Shown here in pieces: positions 60,208 through 64,000 of a DNA stretch of 64,000 nucleotides. The notes beneath the pieces were generated by a model. It made no database searches. It was not told the origin of the DNA and saw only the letters and a list, made by a program, of their open reading frames with translations. The position numbers and the translations under genes are program-made. This DNA comes from Strigops habroptila (lineage: Eukaryota; Chordata; Aves; Psittaciformes; Psittacidae), in contig NC_046358.1 of the NCBI RefSeq assembly GCF_004027225.2, positions 5,360,720-5,424,719 on the forward strand. Reading direction: 5' to 3'. Every line of letters starts with the position of its first letter. Position 1 is the stretch's first letter.

Positions 60208-63200
60208 GTGAGTATATGAGGTTTATTCCTAATATTGATCATTGGGATCAGTAGTGAAAAGCAAAGTAAACCAGGTTTCTTATGTGAGAATATCTCTGGT
60301 TTGGTCTTTATTTGTAAGGCCAGGAAGTTGGGTTTAGGTCAATATATAAAGCTAGTGACAACACTGCAATGAATGGGAAATTAACATTTCCTCCCTAAAC
60401 TTGTATCTGATTTTTGATCTCCATTTGTTTTCACAGATTAAAGGTATGGTATTGTTGTACAGTATGCATAGAGCAAGTCAGTATATTTTTCCCTTCAGTG
60501 CCGGTTTTGTGATACAAGGCTGATCCTTTCTTTAGGTTGTAATTCTTAATAATCTGGATTCTCTGCCATAGTTTATGTGTTTAACTATCTACCAATCTGT
60601 GAGAGAAGAGTTGTTGAATGCTGACTTCACGTATTGCAGATTTTAGGACTCTGTTCTCTTTGCAGTGGTGGCATCTTAGTCTCTGACTTTAGTTTCTCTT
60701 GAACTGAATTCTCTTGAAATCACTTGCTATGTAAAAGCAATTGGTGAACGAGAATTCAAGATCCACAGGGCTTAATTGGGTCTTTCAATGTGCTCTCTAA
60801 GATACAAACTTTTCTGTGTGCTTATGAGGCTGTTCCTATCCTTTCTTTAACCCTGAAGCATTGTTACACTGCTGTAATTTATTGTATGAAGCACATAATG
60901 TCGCTAACCTGTTCTTCAGAAACAAACCTGAATGGAAAATCTCCAAATAGAGTGGGTGAAAGAGGCCCTAAGTAGATTTTATGAAGTTTGTAGAAGCCAA
61001 AGAGATGTCAGATAAGGTGTTTTACCTGGCTTTTTATGTGGTAGATGACTTGTGGTAATTGCTCTCTGTGTTCAGAAAACAGAAAGAGACAATGCAGATC
61101 CAAGAGTCCATTTAACAAGACTTGTATCAAGTTTTGTTTTTATCTTGTCCCATCTAATGAAGGCTAAAGACATGGTTCCTTATCTTCCACCCAGAAAGAT
61201 GGCCCTTTGAGTTCCTTTCATGTTTGGTATCCATGTTCACTGAAAATATACGTCCTCTTTTGGGGAGACCCTTCATTCTAGCAGTTCATCATCAGTGTCC
61301 CTGAAATCTTGTATCTATCCAGAGGACGAGAAGACCCTAAAAATTTTTTCTCTTTTTCTTTAATACACCGAATTGCCCAATGGATCTACTGTAAATGTGT
61401 CAGGATAGAAAGCTGAAAAGAAACTGAGAAAATGAAAAAGTACACAGAGTTTTCTCAGTATGTTACGTGTTGGACTTAAAATAAATATAAAAAGAAAACC
61501 AAACCTTGTCCTCAACTACCAGAAACCAGCATCTCCATTTGAAAAAAGTAAATAATTTTAATTTTCTGTCCACTCATTCACTCATAACCAAGTTTTCTGG
61601 ACTCTTTTTTTTTCAGTATTGAATTCCAGTGCACACATCGAATAAGTGGAGTGAAAATCTAACACATCCTGGCCCATAATTTGCGTTGCAGTTAATATTC
61701 TGGCTGAATTCTGTTCAGATGAATGATACAACAGGCAGTGAAAATACAACTGCGTCCTACAGGAGCACTTCACAGAGCAATTTGGTTTTTATTTTTGTGA
61801 TTAAAGTGTCCCAAGATTAATAACTTGTGTTTTGTATTTTCAAAACTGTTTTAAGTGCACTTTGAGGCCTGCAAAATAGAGCCCCACACAGCTTCGTTAT
61901 AAATGTCTGTGCCTCCTGGGACCTTTTCAGAGGGGAGCCATAAGCCTGTTTCTAGACAGGGGTTTCTGTGAAGCAACACTTCCCTCCTCTGCCCCTCCCC
62001 TTTCAGTTAAGGGTGGTTCAGTAACTGCCTTTCTCTTGACTATGTGAGGAAACTCTTATCCTCCATTTGGAAAACGCTGCTCAAATGGTTTAAATAGTTT
62101 AGGAGTATTGCATCTTTCTCTGAAGATTAGGACTTTTGTATGGAAAAGGTCTGCAGACTGGGCCCTTGTCTTTCAGTGCATGATTGATAGAATCGAGTTG
62201 TGCTACAGGGCCAAAAATTATTGAGTCGAACACCTTTGCCTAGAGAGGACCTCAGTTATATGTGAATCCCTAAGTAGCCACCTGTAGAAATCACAGCTTT
62301 GAATAGAAGTATATTCATATGAGAGAAAAAGTGCCTCACAGAAGGCTCTGTTCCACACAACTGCATTGCCAGCATGGTCCAGTGAGGCTGCCCCAGTGAG
62401 TGATTATGCTAATACTCTTACTCATCTTTTCTAAAATAGTTATACTGTAATTTTTTTCCAAGGAAATATGGTTAATCTGGGCCTTCAACCTTGTCTCAGC
62501 AGCACATCATTGGAAACTGTGGGGTAATTCTGAATCACATGCTAGTGAATAGTTATGTTAGGATAACAAAAAAAGATCAGCTTTTAGTGAATTTACAATC
62601 ACCTGGAATCATCTGACAAAGCCTTGGTGATTAACAAGAATTTTCATATTGCTCTTCAGTTAAGTCCCCTGTACCTCTCTTAACCAATGTCAGCCAAACC
62701 TTCTAGTGGTTTTGTGGCTTTTCCCTTGATTTTCATTGCCAAGAAGGAAGATGGTGGTAAATCTCCATTTATCAAAGTCTGTGACAAATAAAGGATTGTT
62801 TGTTGACCTCTTGCTTGAGGTTGGAATATGGTTTTAGATAGTGTACTGTACCCTATGGCATGTACAAAGGAGATATCAACTTCAGACCACAGCTATGAAT
62901 AACAAAGCTTTCTGTCACTCTCCTATATGACAGAACAAATGGCCATTGACATCAGTTAAATATTAAGTTGTAACATAAGCTATTCTTTGCTTTTTGTCAG
63001 GGGAAACAAAACAGTTCAGTGTCATGGAAGTGCTATTAGTAAGATGATGAAATGGGTGTGTGGGTGGGGAGGTTCCAGAGGAGGATGGGGCAAGTGGGTA
63101 AAGATTGGTACAACAGGCAACAGCAGCACATGGTGAAACCTATTCTCTCAAACTGGAGAAAAAGCTCTTAATAAAAAGAGAGAGATTAAAAACAGGTTCT

Positions 63201-64000
63201 TGGCAATAGTTTCTCTAATGAACAAAGGAAAATATCCCATCTTACCATAGGATAGAGAATCAGAGACAGTACATGCTGTACTGTCTGCTTTGGCCACCAT
63301 CTGATTAAGTTTATGACACATAAACTTTTAAATATTTAATATACATCTTCCCACATTTGTTACTGTACCCTTGAAGCTCAGACAGCAAGATGGTAAGTGG
63401 TGCCAATTCAAGTCCTTTGTGGGGCTGGATTAGTCCAGATTGCAGGAGTTAGCAAGGATATACACATACATATTTTATCACATGGGTCACTGAGCAGAAA
63501 ACAAATTCAAGGAAGAAAATTCCCACAATACATAATGAGAGATTTGAAGTCCCAGACTTTTAAAACTGGGTATTATAAAAACACAATGATCTATGTAAAA
63601 GCAGACTGGTTTTTAGATGTTGAGCATCTGCAACTCACTCCACAGTCAGCCAGGTCTGTAAATATTAAGAAAACCACTTTTTTATTTAACACACCTTCCT
63701 CTAGCTCTGCTCATTGAATACACCTCTGCACTTGTAAAACTAGCTTCTGAATGGTAGAAATACTTCATTCCCAGCTCTCAAACTGTGAGACACCGTTGCC
63801 TGTTACAGTATATTGGACTGAAATGGGGGAGTTTGGAATATCTTAGGGAAGAAGAGACAACAAAGGAAGAACACAACTAGGAAAAGTCAAACATTCGTTC
63901 CCATGCCTAAAATATGTATTGTTGTTTTACTTTTGGACTGATGCTTGGCCTTCCTGCCAAGCAATACTTCTGTACAGAGCTTTTGTTGTGGCAGTGGAAA
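60208..64000 (+). other. SPI1: SPI1 intron 1 (runs off the right edge)
   Basis: It starts at the GTGAGT donor and no acceptor followed by a recognisable PU.1 exon 2 (which should encode an acidic, Tyr-rich stretch with an HYWDF-like motif) appears. The sequence is AT-rich with no CR1 copy that I can see. The short ORFs are unrecognised. Confidence 0.8.

Noticed and set aside
63397..63717. ORF considered as SPI1 exon 2
   Set aside because: It lacks the acidic, Tyr-rich PU.1 sequence and the expected phase-0 acceptor; exon 2 is taken to lie beyond the window.
1..64000. CRISPR arrays, operons, insertion sequences, riboswitches
   Set aside because: The sequence is vertebrate nuclear DNA. No regularly spaced repeats or bacterial gene organisation are present.

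Overview
The window is vertebrate nuclear DNA, almost certainly from a bird. It carries many 5'-truncated CR1 LINE tails ending in copies of the ATTCTATG-type 8-mer, which is the typical interspersed repeat of bird genomes. It also has split genes with GT-AG introns, CpG-island promoters and AT-rich intergenic DNA. There is no prokaryotic gene organisation.

Three genes can be supported, all by protein-level recognition of exons. (1) At 3.76-4.14 kb on the minus strand is the first coding exon of a TMEM178-family four-pass membrane protein; the rest of that gene lies beyond the left edge. (2) From about 8.1 to 27.6 kb on the minus strand is a complete coding set of nine coding exons for SLC39A13 (the zinc transporter ZIP13). 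The exons join in phase into a 368-residue protein, preceded by a non-coding exon in the CpG island at 27.0-28.2 kb and followed by a 3'UTR of about 1.4 kb. (3) At 60.16-60.21 kb on the plus strand is the first coding exon of SPI1 (transcription factor PU.1). Its exon 2 is not in the window, so 60.2-64.0 kb is intron 1.

SLC39A13 and SPI1 are divergent (head to head) and about 32 kb apart, the same order and orientation as in mammals. The 28-60 kb interval shows no convincing gene. It holds CR1 fragments, a (GGAAT)n microsatellite, an isolated GC-rich patch at 30.0-30.2 kb, and motif clusters that could be long-range SPI1 regulatory elements. The best candidate is at 44.2-44.4 kb, about 16 kb upstream of the SPI1 ATG, close to where the mammalian SPI1 upstream regulatory element lies.

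The three genes have no shared pathway: ZIP13 moves zinc in the secretory pathway, PU.1 is a haematopoietic transcription factor, and TMEM178 proteins are ER/plasma-membrane proteins. Their linkage is best read as conserved synteny. I found no new multi-gene system. The most useful leads are the candidate SPI1 enhancer, the TMEM178 paralogue beside SLC39A13, an unexplained exon-like ORF at 6.9-7.2 kb, and a CR1 insertion very close to an SLC39A13 splice donor.
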